Shown one piece after another: positions 1 through 6,892 of a DNA stretch of 11,871 bases. The DNA comes from an uncultured Eubacteriales bacterium (GTDB lineage Bacteria; Bacillota; Clostridia; Christensenellales; QALW01). The translations under genes were made by a program, and so were the position numbers. Below the pieces are notes generated by a model. It made no database searches. It had not been told where the DNA came from and saw only the letters and a program-made list of their open reading frames with translations. Location of the stretch: positions 1 through 11,871 of the forward strand of contig URYI01000050.1 of NCBI GenBank assembly GCA_900552055.1, in the 5' to 3' direction. Numbering within the stretch: the stretch's first letter is position 1; every line of letters begins with the position of its first letter.

Positions 1-95
1 TTCGGGCCGCAAACGCCGCGGTTATTTATTATGCTCGCCTTGTTAAGCACAGCACTATCTTAATCGGCCCCAGGCTGTTTACGACAGGCTGTCCA
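1..95. other. Region downstream of purD, no gene seen
   Basis: This short stretch follows the purD stop codon. I see no open reading frame with a ribosome binding site and no convincing terminator, meaning no strong stem followed by a T run on the minus strand. The 8-mer CAGGCTGT occurs twice as a direct repeat (71-78 and 85-92). The first 21 bases are GC-rich. The purine transcript may continue past the window edge. Confidence 0.5.
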
Positions 96-1343
96 TTATT
101 TAATGCCTATATCATGCCGGTAATGAGCATTTTTGAAATGAATTTTGCTTACAGCGTCATATGCCTTAGTCCTGGCATCAGCTATATCCTCGCCCAGCGC
201 CGTAACTCCGAGCACCCTGCCGCCGGCAGTCACCAGTTTGCCGTTCTCCAGCTTAGTGCCGGCATGAAATACAATAGCATTTTCAACAGGCAGGCCTGTA
301 ATTTCAAAGCCTGTCTCATAGCTCTGAGGATAACCGCCCGAAGCCATAACCACGCAAACCGCAGCCTTATCATTCCATTTTATCTCTGTATGGGCCAGCC
401 GCCCGTCTATAACCGCTTCAAATATTTCATATAAATCACTCTGCAGCCTGGGCAGCACCACCTGGGTTTCAGGATCGCCAAAACGAGCGTTATATTCGAG
501 CACCTTTACTCCCTTGGGCGTAAGCATTAAACCAAAATACAGCACTCCCTTAAACGGACGCCCCTCGCTGTTCATGGCGTCCACCGTAGCCTGAAGTATA
601 TGCTCCCGGACAAACTTCTCATGTTCAGCCGTATAATGCAGGCTGGGACTGAACGTGCCCATGCCGCCGGTATTAAGGCCCTTATCGTTATCCAGCGCAC
701 GCTTATGGTCCTGAGAAGATACCATAGGCACAATGGTCTTGCCGTCAGTAAAGCATAATACCGACACCTCCGGCCCGGTCATATATTCTTCAATAACCAC
801 CCTGCTGCCTGCTTTGCCGAATTTCCCGCCGCTCATCATAGAACGCACGGCCTCTGCCGCCTGAATTTTATCCTCCGCAATAATAACACCTTTGCCCAGC
901 GCCAGGCCGTCCGCCTTTACAACTATCGGATAATCCGCCTTCTCAAGGTATTTAATTGCTTCTTCCTCGCTGTCAAAAACGTTAAAGTCAGCCGTTGGTA
1001 TGCCGTACTTTTTCATTAACTGCTTGGAAAAGCTCTTGCTGGCCTCTATCAAGGCCGCTTCGGCAGTAGGCCCAAAAGCGCGCCTGCCCGCCTTTTCCAG
1101 CGCGTTAACCATTCCCAAGGCCAGCGGATCGTCGGGCGCCACCACAGTTAAATCTATATCCTCTTCTTCCGCAAAACGCACTATGGCGTCAATATCAGTA
1201 GCCTTTATATTTACGCATTCGGCCAGCTCTGCAATTCCGCCGTTGCCCGGAGCGCAGTACAGCTTAGTTACTTTTGGACTCTGTGCAAGCTTCCAGACTA
1301 TCGCATGCTCTCTGCCGCCCGAACCTACCACTAAAACCTTCAT
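96..1343 (-). CDS. purD: Phosphoribosylamine-glycine ligase (GAR synthetase)
   Basis: Catalyses step 2 of cytosolic de novo purine synthesis: phosphoribosylamine + glycine + ATP give glycinamide ribonucleotide. The 415-residue protein has the family length (E. coli about 429). It opens with the N-terminal loop VVGSGGREHA (5-14). The ATP-grasp core includes VVKADGLALGKG (141-152, two nucleotide-contacting lysines), the glycine-rich NTGGMGTFSP (224-233), and the metal-binding stretch LEYNARFGDPE (282-292). The motif APDDPLALGMV (69-79) replaces the GPEAPL form of proteobacterial PurD; from memory this is the clostridial form. The ATG start at 1341-1343 has AGGAG (plus-strand CTCCT, 1354-1358) 10 nt upstream. 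It is the last gene of the purine operon, 29 nt after purH. No frameshift or missing core motif is visible. Confidence 0.97.
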   Translation of the reverse strand: MKVLVVGSGGREHAIVWKLAQSPKVTKLYCAPGNGGIAELAECVNIKATDIDAIVRFAEEEDIDLTVVAPDDPLALGMVNALEKAGRRAFGPTAEAALIEASKSFSKQLMKKYGIPTADFNVFDSEEEAIKYLEKADYPIVVKADGLALGKGVIIAEDKIQAAEAVRSMMSGGKFGKAGSRVVIEEYMTGPEVSVLCFTDGKTIVPMVSSQDHKRALDNDKGLNTGGMGTFSPSLHYTAEHEKFVREHILQATVDAMNSEGRPFKGVLYFGLMLTPKGVKVLEYNARFGDPETQVVLPRLQSDLYEIFEAVIDGRLAHTEIKWNDKAAVCVVMASGGYPQSYETGFEITGLPVENAIVFHAGTKLENGKLVTAGGRVLGVTALGEDIADARTKAYDAVSKIHFKNAHYRHDIGIK

Positions 1344-1372
1344 TTGCCGCTTACTCCTCTCAAACCCGCATA

Positions 1373-2908
1373 TTAATGCTTGAAATGACGTATGCCCGTA
1401 AACAGCATGGCTATGCCTGCTTCATCCGCAGCGTCTATGGACATCTGGTCGTTCCTGGAGCCGCCCGGCTGTATAATGCAGGTTATGCCGGCCTGTGCGG
1501 CAGCCTTTACGCAGTCGTCAAATGGGAAAAACGCATCTGAAGCCAGCGCCGCACCCTTTACCTTTTCACCCGAATGCTCTATAGCCTGCTGAGTGGGCCA
1601 AATACGGTTCACCTGCCCTATGCCCAGGCCAAGGGACTGCCCGTCCTTAGCTATGGCTATGCCGTTGGATTTAACATGCTTGACCAATTTCCAGGCAAAC
1701 AGCAGATCCTGCATCTCCTTTTGGCTGGGAGCGCGCTTAGTAACAACTTTAAGTTCTCCATCCAGCAGTTTATCATCATATTCCTGAACAAGCAGGCCGC
1801 CGTAAACCTTTTTGGTATTATAGCCGCGGTGGGATACCTTGCTGACAGTATCCAGTTCCAGCAGCCTTATATTTTTCTTCTGACTTAAAACTTCAAAAGC
1901 TTCAGGCTCATATGAAGGAGCAATTATAATTTCAAGGAAAATTTCACTCATCTTCTGAGCTGTGGGCAAATCCACCGGCCTGTTAAGGGCCACAATGCCG
2001 CCGAAAACCGAAACCGGATCAGCTTCATATGCCTTTGTATAAGCCTCAAAAATGCTTTCGCCCTCTCCTACGCCGCAAGGATTGGAATGCTTTACGGCTA
2101 CAGCGGTAGGCCCGTCAAACTCAGCCAGCAGTTCAAGCGCGCCGTTTGCATCATTAATATTATTAAAGGAAAGCTCCTTGCCGTGCAGCTGTTTAGCCTC
2201 AGACAGCGCTCCGGTAAAATGTCCTATTTCCTTATAAAAAGCCGCTTTTTGATGAGGGTTCTCCCCATAGCGCATCTGCTGCACCAATTCAAAGGTAGGA
2301 GTATAAGTAGCGGTAAATTCTTCAGGCTGAACTTTAGAACGCAAAAACTGAGCTATAAGAGCGTCATAAGCGGCAGTATGCTCAAATACTGCCCAGCAGA
2401 GCCTCAGCTTGGTCTCCTGGCTTATGCCTCCCGATTTCAGCTCTGACAATACAACCGCATAATCCTCAGGATTGACTATAACGGCCACATCCTGAAAATT
2501 CTTGGCGGCGGCGCGTATCATACTGGGGCCGCCTATATCTATATTCTCAATGGCCTCCTGGAATTCCACACCCGGCTTAAGCACAGTCTGCTTAAAGGGA
2601 TAGAGATTTACCGCAACAATATCAATAGTATTAATATTCATCTCTTCCAGGCAGCGCATATGCTCTTCATTGGAGCGGATAGCCAAGATACCGGCATGCA
2701 CGCGGGGATGCAGAGTCTTAACCCTGCCATCCAGGCATTCCGGAAAACCCGTTATCTCGTCTACGGGAATAACAGGGATTTGATGCTCCTTAAGATGCTT
2801 GAGCGTCCCGCCTGTAGATATTATTTCATAGCCCAGATTAACCAGTTCGCGGGCAAAATCCGCAATGCCCGTTTTGTCAGATACGCTTATAAGCGCGCGC
2901 TTTTTCAT
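1373..2908 (-). CDS. purH: Bifunctional AICAR transformylase / IMP cyclohydrolase
   Basis: Performs the last two steps to IMP: formyl transfer from 10-formyl-THF to AICAR, then ring closure. Numbering is from the ATG at 2906-2908 (511 residues). The N-terminal MGS-like cyclohydrolase domain shows [10 protein letters not shown] (5-14), STGGT (31-35) and [10 protein letters not shown] (59-68). The C-terminal transformylase domain shows [11 protein letters not shown] (212-222), [17 protein letters not shown] (241-257) and [10 protein letters not shown] (272-281). It ends in the typical FPFDDCV, IIQPGGS and RHFKH segments. The frame stays open upstream to a TTG at 2924-2926, and a second ATG lies at 2912-2914. 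I prefer 2908 because AAGGCGG (plus 2916-2922) sits 7 nt before it, because the other ATG is too close to that site, and because family proteins begin [10 protein letters not shown]. The gene starts 14 nt after the purN stop and is full length. Confidence 0.96.
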   Translation of the reverse strand: MKKRALISVSDKTGIADFARELVNLGYEIISTGGTLKHLKEHQIPVIPVDEITGFPECLDGRVKTLHPRVHAGILAIRSNEEHMRCLEEMNINTIDIVAVNLYPFKQTVLKPGVEFQEAIENIDIGGPSMIRAAAKNFQDVAVIVNPEDYAVVLSELKSGGISQETKLRLCWAVFEHTAAYDALIAQFLRSKVQPEEFTATYTPTFELVQQMRYGENPHQKAAFYKEIGHFTGALSEAKQLHGKELSFNNINDANGALELLAEFDGPTAVAVKHSNPCGVGEGESIFEAYTKAYEADPVSVFGGIVALNRPVDLPTAQKMSEIFLEIIIAPSYEPEAFEVLSQKKNIRLLELDTVSKVSHRGYNTKKVYGGLLVQEYDDKLLDGELKVVTKRAPSQKEMQDLLFAWKLVKHVKSNGIAIAKDGQSLGLGIGQVNRIWPTQQAIEHSGEKVKGAALASDAFFPFDDCVKAAAQAGITCIIQPGGSRNDQMSIDAADEAGIAMLFTGIRHFKH

Positions 2909-2915
2909 ATGCATA

Positions 2916-2922
2916 CCGCCTT
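2916..2922 (-). promoter_or_regulatory. purH ribosome binding site
   Basis: Minus-strand AAGGCGG lies 7 nt before the ATG at 2906-2908 and just after the purN stop codon. It decides the purH start against the in-frame TTG at 2926, which lies upstream of the site, and against the ATG at 2914, which is only 1 nt away. Confidence 0.7.
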
Positions 2923-3549
2923 TCAATTCTTTTTTATAGTTACTTTGCGCCCGTTAACTTGGATTGCATCCTCGCACATCAATCTGACCGCTTCGGGCAG
3001 CAATTTATGTTCTACTGTCAAAACCCTGTCCGCCAGGCTCTGCGCGTCGTCGTCCTCCATGACCTTTACGCTTTCCTGCAAAATTATGGGGCCTGTATCT
3101 GCTCCCTCATCCACAAAATGCACCGTAGCTCCTGAAACTTTAGCGCCGTAATCCAATACGCCCTGATGCACATGCTTGCCGTAAAAGCCCATGCCGCAGA
3201 AGGACGGAATAAGAGAAGGATGTATATTAATTATCTTATTAGGATATTTTCTGATTATAGACGCGCCCAGAATGGATAAATATCCGGCCAGCACGCAGAA
3301 ATCCACCTTGTACTTCTCCAGAATATCACAGATTTTCTGCTCCAGTTCAGGTTTTGTATACTGCCTCTTTTCATAGGCCCATGTTTCTATGCCGGCATTT
3401 TGGGCACGGGTTAAGGCATAGGCGCCCGGCTTATCCGAAATTACCAATACCACCTCTCCCGATATCCGTCCGGCGCTGATTTGATCCAGTATGGCCTGAA
3501 AATTACTTCCTCCGCCCGAAACAAACACAGCTATCCGCTTTAACGGCAT
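2923..3549 (-). CDS. purN: Phosphoribosylglycinamide formyltransferase (GART)
   Basis: Step 3 of purine synthesis: transfers formyl from 10-formyl-THF to GAR, giving FGAR. The protein is 208 residues (E. coli PurN about 212). The phosphate-binding loop [11 protein letters not shown] is at 10-20. The catalytic triad known from E. coli PurN (Asn106, His108, Asp144) is matched by N108 and H110 in INIHPSL and by D151 in DTGPIILQ. The insert [19 protein letters not shown] (117-135) differs from the proteobacterial loop; from memory it is the clostridial form. The ATG lies inside the end of purM, giving a 10-nt overlap (3540-3549) that suggests translational coupling. This is the folate-dependent enzyme, not the formate-dependent ATP-grasp PurT. 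Confidence 0.96.
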   Translation of the reverse strand: MPLKRIAVFVSGGGSNFQAILDQISAGRISGEVVLVISDKPGAYALTRAQNAGIETWAYEKRQYTKPELEQKICDILEKYKVDFCVLAGYLSILGASIIRKYPNKIINIHPSLIPSFCGMGFYGKHVHQGVLDYGAKVSGATVHFVDEGADTGPIILQESVKVMEDDDAQSLADRVLTVEHKLLPEAVRLMCEDAIQVNGRKVTIKKN

Positions 3550-4565
3550 AATTCCACGCCTCCCTCGCCCTGCGCGACTTCGCCGATAATATAAGCTTTT
3601 TCACCCAGCTCATAAGCCGACTTAACTATTGAATCGGCCTGAGCTGAATCAACAGCCAGAACCATGCCTACGCCCATATTAAAGGTATTGTAAAGCTGCG
3701 CTTCATCCAGTCCGCTCAGCTGAGCCAGCACATTAAATACAGGCAGAATCTCATAGCTGCCGGTATTTATTCTGGCCTTAAGCCCTTCAGGCAGCATACG
3801 CGGGATATTCTCAATAAAGCCGCCGCCGGTGATATGCGCTATGCCCTTTATTTGATATTTTTTAACCAACTCAAGAATCGTCTTAACATATATCCTAGTA
3901 GGGGTAAGCACCTCTTCCCCCACGCTCTTTTTAAGCTCTGCGCTGTAGCGGGTCAAATCAGAGGGATTTTCGCCAAAGAGGCGGCGCACAAGAGAAAAGC
4001 CGTTGCTGTGTATGCCTGAACTGGCAAGACCGATAAGCGCATCGCCCGCCTTTATGGCGGAGCCGTTTATAACCCGGCTCTTTTGAACTATCCCCACGGC
4101 AAAACCCGCTATATCATATTCCTCTTCCCCGTAAAATCCAGGCATTTCGGCCGTTTCACCGCCAATGAGGGCGCAGTTTGATTCAACGCAGCCAGCTGAG
4201 ACCCCGCCGACAATATCGGCAATTTTTTCCGGATTGATCCTGCCGGTAGCTATATAATCCAAAAAGAAGAGCGGCTTTGCGCCCTGGCAGACTATATCAT
4301 TTACGCACATAGCCACGGCGTCTATACCTATGGTATCATGCTTGTCCATAAGCATGGCGTAGCGGAGCTTTGTGCCCACTCCGTCCGTACCCGCCACCAG
4401 TACCGGTTCGTCGCAGTCCTCCTTATCCAGCGCATAGAATCCGCCGAAGCTGCCCAAATCTCCCAGCACATTTTTATTCATGGTCTTCTGAACGTGTTTT
4501 TTCATCAGGCTCACCGCGTCATAGCCGCGCTGCACGTCCACGCCCGCGTCTTTATAGCTTATCAT
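3540..4565 (-). CDS. purM: Phosphoribosylformylglycinamidine cyclo-ligase (AIR synthetase)
   Basis: Step 5 of purine synthesis: ATP-dependent ring closure of FGAM to aminoimidazole ribonucleotide. The 341 residues match the usual 340-350. Family motifs in order are the N-terminal ISYKDAGVD (2-10), GTDGVGTKL (59-67), [18 protein letters not shown] (87-104), [11 protein letters not shown] (135-145) and [14 protein letters not shown] in the C-terminal half. These make up the ATP-binding fold shared with PurL and SelD. The ATG at 4563-4565 directly follows the purE stop with no intervening base. Its ribosome binding site AAAGGGG (plus 4574-4580) lies inside the purE 3' end, 8 nt away. In many Firmicutes purF and purC lie between purE and purM; here they do not. 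Confidence 0.97.
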   Translation of the reverse strand: MISYKDAGVDVQRGYDAVSLMKKHVQKTMNKNVLGDLGSFGGFYALDKEDCDEPVLVAGTDGVGTKLRYAMLMDKHDTIGIDAVAMCVNDIVCQGAKPLFFLDYIATGRINPEKIADIVGGVSAGCVESNCALIGGETAEMPGFYGEEEYDIAGFAVGIVQKSRVINGSAIKAGDALIGLASSGIHSNGFSLVRRLFGENPSDLTRYSAELKKSVGEEVLTPTRIYVKTILELVKKYQIKGIAHITGGGFIENIPRMLPEGLKARINTGSYEILPVFNVLAQLSGLDEAQLYNTFNMGVGMVLAVDSAQADSIVKSAYELGEKAYIIGEVAQGEGGVELCR

Positions 4566-5069
4566 TTAAAATTCCCCTTTTTCTATTTTCGCACGCAGGC
4601 GCTCATCGCTGCGCATAACCGCTTCAGCCATATCTTTTTTGTTCTGCTTAAGCTTTTCCTTAAGCGTCTCATCCTTCAGGGCCAGCATTTGCACTGCCAG
4701 CAGCGCCGCATTTTCCGCACCGTTTATGGCAACAGTGGCCACAGGAATGCCCGCAGGCATCTGTACTATAGACAAAAGCGAATCCAGCCCGTCCATTGTA
4801 GAAGACTTAATAGGCAGGCCTATAACCGGAAGCACCGTATAGGCCGCAAGCACTCCGCCCAAATGCGCAGCCTTGCCGGCCGCCGCAATTATGACCTCTA
4901 TTCCCTCTTTTTCAGCGTTCATTACAAAATTATGGGCCTCGTCAGGAGTCCTGTGTGCGCTTATAACGCGGACAACGCTCTCCACACCAAATGAATTAAG
5001 CTTTTCAACGGTTTTTTTTACTACGTCAAAATCGCTTTCACTGCCCATTACTACAGCAACCTTAGCCAT
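4566..5069 (-). CDS. purE: PurE, N5-CAIR mutase / AIR carboxylase catalytic subunit
   Basis: Step 6 of purine synthesis, forming 4-carboxy-AIR (CAIR). Bacterial class I PurE rearranges N5-CAIR made by PurK, whereas class II uses CO2 directly. The 167-residue protein shows VVMGSESD (6-13), VISAHRTP (35-42, with H39 at the place of the E. coli catalytic His45) and DSLLSIVQMPAGIPVATVAI (96-115). The loop AAAGKAAHLGG (62-72) retains the class I AAHL core but has Lys66 where E. coli PurE has Gly, and Gly in place of the following Pro. No purK is adjacent, so which carbon donor it uses is open. ATG 5067-5069 is preceded by AGGAGG at 8 nt. It is the first gene of the purine operon and the one the promoter serves directly. 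Confidence 0.95.
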   Translation of the reverse strand: MAKVAVVMGSESDFDVVKKTVEKLNSFGVESVVRVISAHRTPDEAHNFVMNAEKEGIEVIIAAAGKAAHLGGVLAAYTVLPVIGLPIKSSTMDGLDSLLSIVQMPAGIPVATVAINGAENAALLAVQMLALKDETLKEKLKQNKKDMAEAVMRSDERLRAKIEKGEF

Positions 5070-5077
5070 ATAAAATA

Positions 5078-5083
5078 CCTCCT
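5078..5083 (-). promoter_or_regulatory. purE ribosome binding site
   Basis: A consensus AGGAGG on the minus strand lies 8 nt before the purE ATG. It confirms the start at 5069. Confidence 0.9.
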
Positions 5084-5097
5084 GTTATTCTCAAATA

Positions 5098-5126
5098 ATA
5101 GTACCCTAAAAAAGAATTTCAGTCAA
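5098..5126 (-). promoter_or_regulatory. Predicted sigma-A promoter of the purine operon
   Basis: On the minus strand TTGACT (plus 5121-5126, 5 of 6 to TTGACA) is followed after exactly 17 nt by TACTAT (plus 5098-5103, 4 of 6 to TATAAT). Transcription would start near 5091, giving a leader of only about 20-25 nt that carries the purE ribosome binding site. That leaves no room for a purine riboswitch or attenuator downstream of this start. The -10 overlaps a TTTAGGGTA 9-mer that also forms the ends of the neighbouring inverted-repeat element. Confidence 0.7.
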
Positions 5127-5129
5127 ATA

Positions 5130-5142
5130 AATGCTGAATATT
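5130..5142 (+). promoter_or_regulatory. PurBox 2 (PurR operator half, reads on plus strand)
   Basis: The plus strand reads AATGCTGAATATT, 10 of 13 to the Gram-positive PurBox consensus AWWWCCGAACWWT. It lies 3 nt upstream of the -35 and faces PurBox 1 across an 18-nt gap. In B. subtilis PurR binds paired convergent boxes in the same order relative to the -35 and represses when PRPP is low. In Lactococcus the homologue activates. This half is the weaker of the two and is supported mainly by its position. Confidence 0.6.
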
Positions 5143-5160
5143 ATTTCTTCTTTTATATTA

Positions 5161-5173
5161 AATGTTCGTTTCT
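5161..5173 (-). promoter_or_regulatory. PurBox 1 (PurR operator half)
   Basis: The minus strand reads AGAAACGAACATT, 11 of 13 to the PurBox consensus AWWWCCGAACWWT, with the diagnostic CGAACATT core intact. It is the upstream, better-matching partner of the pair. The order box 1, about 18 nt, inverted box 2, -35 reproduces the B. subtilis pur operon control region. The regulator gene purR is not in this window. Confidence 0.75.
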
Positions 5174-5221
5174 TTTTATTTTGAATGCTTCTTGACCATA
5201 TGCCGTATTATCTGATATACT

Positions 5222-5499
5222 TACCCTAAATTAACAAGGGACTACATGCCTCCAGCGGTCTGATTCCGGCATTTTCTGCGTCATCGTCAATAGGTGTAGG
5301 TTCGGTACGCCTCATTCCGCTTCCTTGAAAATGCCGAAATCAAACCTGCTGGAGGAATAAGAGTCAGCCAGCGGCCGTTTCCGTGCCTTGTAAGGCGCTT
5401 GAATAACGTGTACTGGACGTACACGGAGCAAAAAGCAACACAGCATGACACGGAAACAGCCCTTGTCCTGACCGTATATGCCCTTGGCAATTTAGGGTA
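5222..5499. repeat. 278-bp MITE-like or structured-RNA element with terminal inverted repeats
   Basis: The ends are 19-nt terminal inverted repeats, TACCCTAAATTAACAAGGG (5222-5240) and its complement at 5481-5499, with 17 of 19 positions paired. Inside lie two long hairpin arms. Arm 1 pairs 5249-5276 with 5327-5355 (26 of 28 plus one bulged base) and carries a small inner hairpin (5292-5298 with 5306-5312). Arm 2 pairs 5363-5385 with 5449-5472 (5 bp, an internal loop, then 13 bp with one non-Watson-Crick pair) and carries a perfect 7-bp hairpin (5407-5413 with 5419-5425). The whole folds as a closing stem with two branches. There is no transposase and no credible gene inside, and no clear target duplication flanks it. 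It could be a non-autonomous mobile element or a non-coding RNA. Confidence 0.7.
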
Positions 5500-5543
5500 G
5501 GAATTTACTGCGCAAATCCCCTGCTTGCCGCTGCGGTATAAGA

Positions 5544-5590
5544 TAAAACCACTCGAAAAACCAAAGAATTCATTTTCGAATGGTGTTTTA
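5544..5590. repeat. Imperfect AT-rich inverted repeat
   Basis: The arm TAAAACCACTCGAAAA (5544-5559) pairs with TTTTCGAATGGTGTTTTA (5573-5590). The inner TCGAAAA/TTTTCGA and the outer TAAAA/TTTTA parts match, with a small bulge between them. The loop is 13 nt. It could act as a weak terminator or belong to a larger repeat; its function is unknown. Confidence 0.55.
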
Positions 5591-5601
5591 TTTTGCGAGG
5601 T

Positions 5602-5620
5602 TTCAAACCATCGGTTTGAA
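5602..5620. repeat. Perfect 8-bp hairpin
   Basis: TTCAAACC (5602-5609) and GGTTTGAA (5613-5620) are perfect complements with a 3-nt ATC loop. The hairpin lies 11 bp from the preceding AT-rich inverted repeat. No T run follows on either strand, so it is not an obvious terminator. Confidence 0.6.
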
Positions 5621-5662
5621 GTGAAGCCGTAATAAATTACAGTGAAGTATTTGTCGACTGTG

Positions 5663-5740
5663 AAGTTAAGTCTGCCGCAACGCCTTTACGCAACAATCTT
5701 TACCACAAAGCAGTCTCTCTGCCGCAAGAAAACTTAACTT
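5663..5740. repeat. Inverted repeat enclosing a 10-bp direct repeat
   Basis: AAGTTAAGT (5663-5671) and its complement ACTTAACTT (5732-5740) bracket two direct copies of TCTGCCGCAA (5671-5680 and 5718-5727). The nesting suggests a degenerate repeat unit or small insertion remnant. No gene is present. Confidence 0.5.
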
Positions 5741-5755
5741 TCCCGTCGAGGCAAA

Positions 5756-5814
5756 CGCCGTTTCGGCACAGAACGGCGCATTATATAAAATACTGCCTTA
5801 TGCGGCTGTGCCGA
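5756..5814 (-). repeat. Hairpin whose 9-nt loop pairs with a neighbouring segment
   Basis: CGCCGTT (5756-5762) and AACGGCG (5772-5778) form a perfect 7-bp stem. The entire 9-nt loop TCGGCACAG (5763-5771) is perfectly complementary to CTGTGCCGA at 5806-5814. A further inner pair is CGCAT/ATGCG (5777-5781 with 5800-5804). The region could therefore form a pseudoknot or switch between two exclusive hairpins. On the minus strand it begins 36 nt after the queA stop. Function is unknown. Confidence 0.55.
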
Positions 5815-5849
5815 TTGCTCCTCCACTGTTTTTGACGTTTCATGCTAAT

Positions 5850-6878
5850 TTACAATATAAGCATTGCGTCGCCGAAACTGAAGAAACGGTATTTTTCTCT
5901 TTTGGCTTCCTCATATATCTCCAGTATTTTCTCTCTGGAACAAAGCGCGCTGACCAGCATTAAAAGAGTAGACTGAGGAAGATGGAAATTAGTTATTAAG
6001 CAGTCAACGCATTTAAATTTATATCCGGGATAAATAAAAATATCCGTCCAGCCCGATTGAGCTTTTATAAGGCCGTCCTCCCCGCATGCGGTTTCCAGCA
6101 CCCGCGTGCTGGTGGTGCCTACTGAAAAAATCCGGCCTCCCGCGGCTTTAGCCTCATTTATGCTTTGGGCCGCCTGAGCGCTGACGCTGTAATATTCGCT
6201 GTGCATTTTATGCTGCGATACGTCTGCAACTTTTACCGGCCTGAAAGTGCCTAAGCCCACATGCAGCAATACGGGTACAATTTTAACCCCCATGCCTTTA
6301 ATAACCTCCAGCAGTTCGGGCGTAAAATGCAGTCCGGCCGTAGGCGCTGCCGCCGAGCCGTTTTCTTTAGAATAAACCGTCTGATAGCGTTCTTTATCCT
6401 CTAATCTTTCTGTTATATACGGAGGCAGAGGCATCTGTCCCAGCTCGTCCAGGATTTCCTCAAATATCCCCTCATAATTAAAGCGGACCAATCTGCCGCC
6501 GTCCTCAAGAATCCGGAGCACATCAGCGCTGAGCTTTTCAGAAAAAATAAGCCTCTCGCCCGGGCGTATGCGCCTTCCCGGCCGGGCCAGAGTTTCCCAT
6601 ATATCCTTTTCCCGCCTGTTAAGCAGCAGTAATTCTATTATCCCGCCCGTCTCCCGCCTGCCCATTAAACGGGCCGGCAGCACTCTGGTTTCATTTATTA
6701 CAAGCACATCTCCCGCTCTTAAATATTCGGGCAGATTGTAAAAATGCCTGTGCTGAATGCTGTCCGTCTGCCGGTTATATACAAGCAGTCTGGAATGGTC
6801 GCGCGGTTCAACCGGAGTTTGAGCTATAAATTCCTTTGGAAGTTCATAGTCAAACATATCCGTGCTAAGCTTTTGCAA
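5850..6878 (-). CDS. queA: S-adenosylmethionine:tRNA ribosyltransferase-isomerase
   Basis: Transfers and isomerises the ribosyl group of SAM onto preQ1-modified tRNA to make epoxyqueuosine at the wobble base of GUN anticodons. The protein is 342 residues, the family length. Characteristic blocks are [24 protein letters not shown] (9-32), [11 protein letters not shown] (61-71), MPLPPYI (149-155), [14 protein letters not shown] (177-190) and [11 protein letters not shown] (205-215). The start is a TTG (6876-6878) with AGAAGG (plus 6887-6892) 8 nt upstream; an in-frame ATG at 6855-6857 has no such site, so I keep the TTG. It lies 14 nt after ruvB and is probably co-transcribed with it. tgt, which commonly follows queA in Clostridia, is not here. 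Confidence 0.96.
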   Translation of the reverse strand: MQKLSTDMFDYELPKEFIAQTPVEPRDHSRLLVYNRQTDSIQHRHFYNLPEYLRAGDVLVINETRVLPARLMGRRETGGIIELLLLNRREKDIWETLARPGRRIRPGERLIFSEKLSADVLRILEDGGRLVRFNYEGIFEEILDELGQMPLPPYITERLEDKERYQTVYSKENGSAAAPTAGLHFTPELLEVIKGMGVKIVPVLLHVGLGTFRPVKVADVSQHKMHSEYYSVSAQAAQSINEAKAAGGRIFSVGTTSTRVLETACGEDGLIKAQSGWTDIFIYPGYKFKCVDCLITNFHLPQSTLLMLVSALCSREKILEIYEEAKREKYRFFSFGDAMLIL

Positions 6879-6892
6879 TATAAATACCTTCT

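Larger units (their letters stand above)
5500..5849. other. Gene-free, hairpin-rich stretch between queA and the inverted-repeat element
   Basis: No supported coding region is present: frames on both strands are short and lack family features. The stretch holds several inverted repeats, listed separately, and a run of GTGAAG-type words (5619-5665). It would be transcribed as the 3' region of queA if that transcript has no earlier stop. I see no canonical terminator with a T run on the minus strand. The closest candidate is the hairpin 5756-5778, followed only by TTT. Confidence 0.6.

Noticed and set aside
2909..2926. Longer purH starting at TTG 2926 or ATG 2914
   Set aside because: The AAGGCGG site lies downstream of the TTG and only 1 nt from the ATG at 2914. 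The ATG at 2908 has 7-nt spacing and gives the family N-terminus.
5070..5221. Purine riboswitch in the purE leader
   Set aside because: No three-way junction of the purine aptamer type is visible on the minus strand between the predicted start near 5091 and the ATG; the leader is too short.
5287..5490. 67-residue minus-strand open frame upstream of purE
   Set aside because: It lies wholly inside the inverted-repeat element, has no clear ribosome binding site, shows no family motif, and its codons are dictated by the hairpin arms. It is treated as a chance frame.
5222..5499. CRISPR array or tRNA cluster
   Set aside because: The repeats are inverted and not regularly spaced direct repeats. 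No tRNA T-arm or anticodon arrangement was found.
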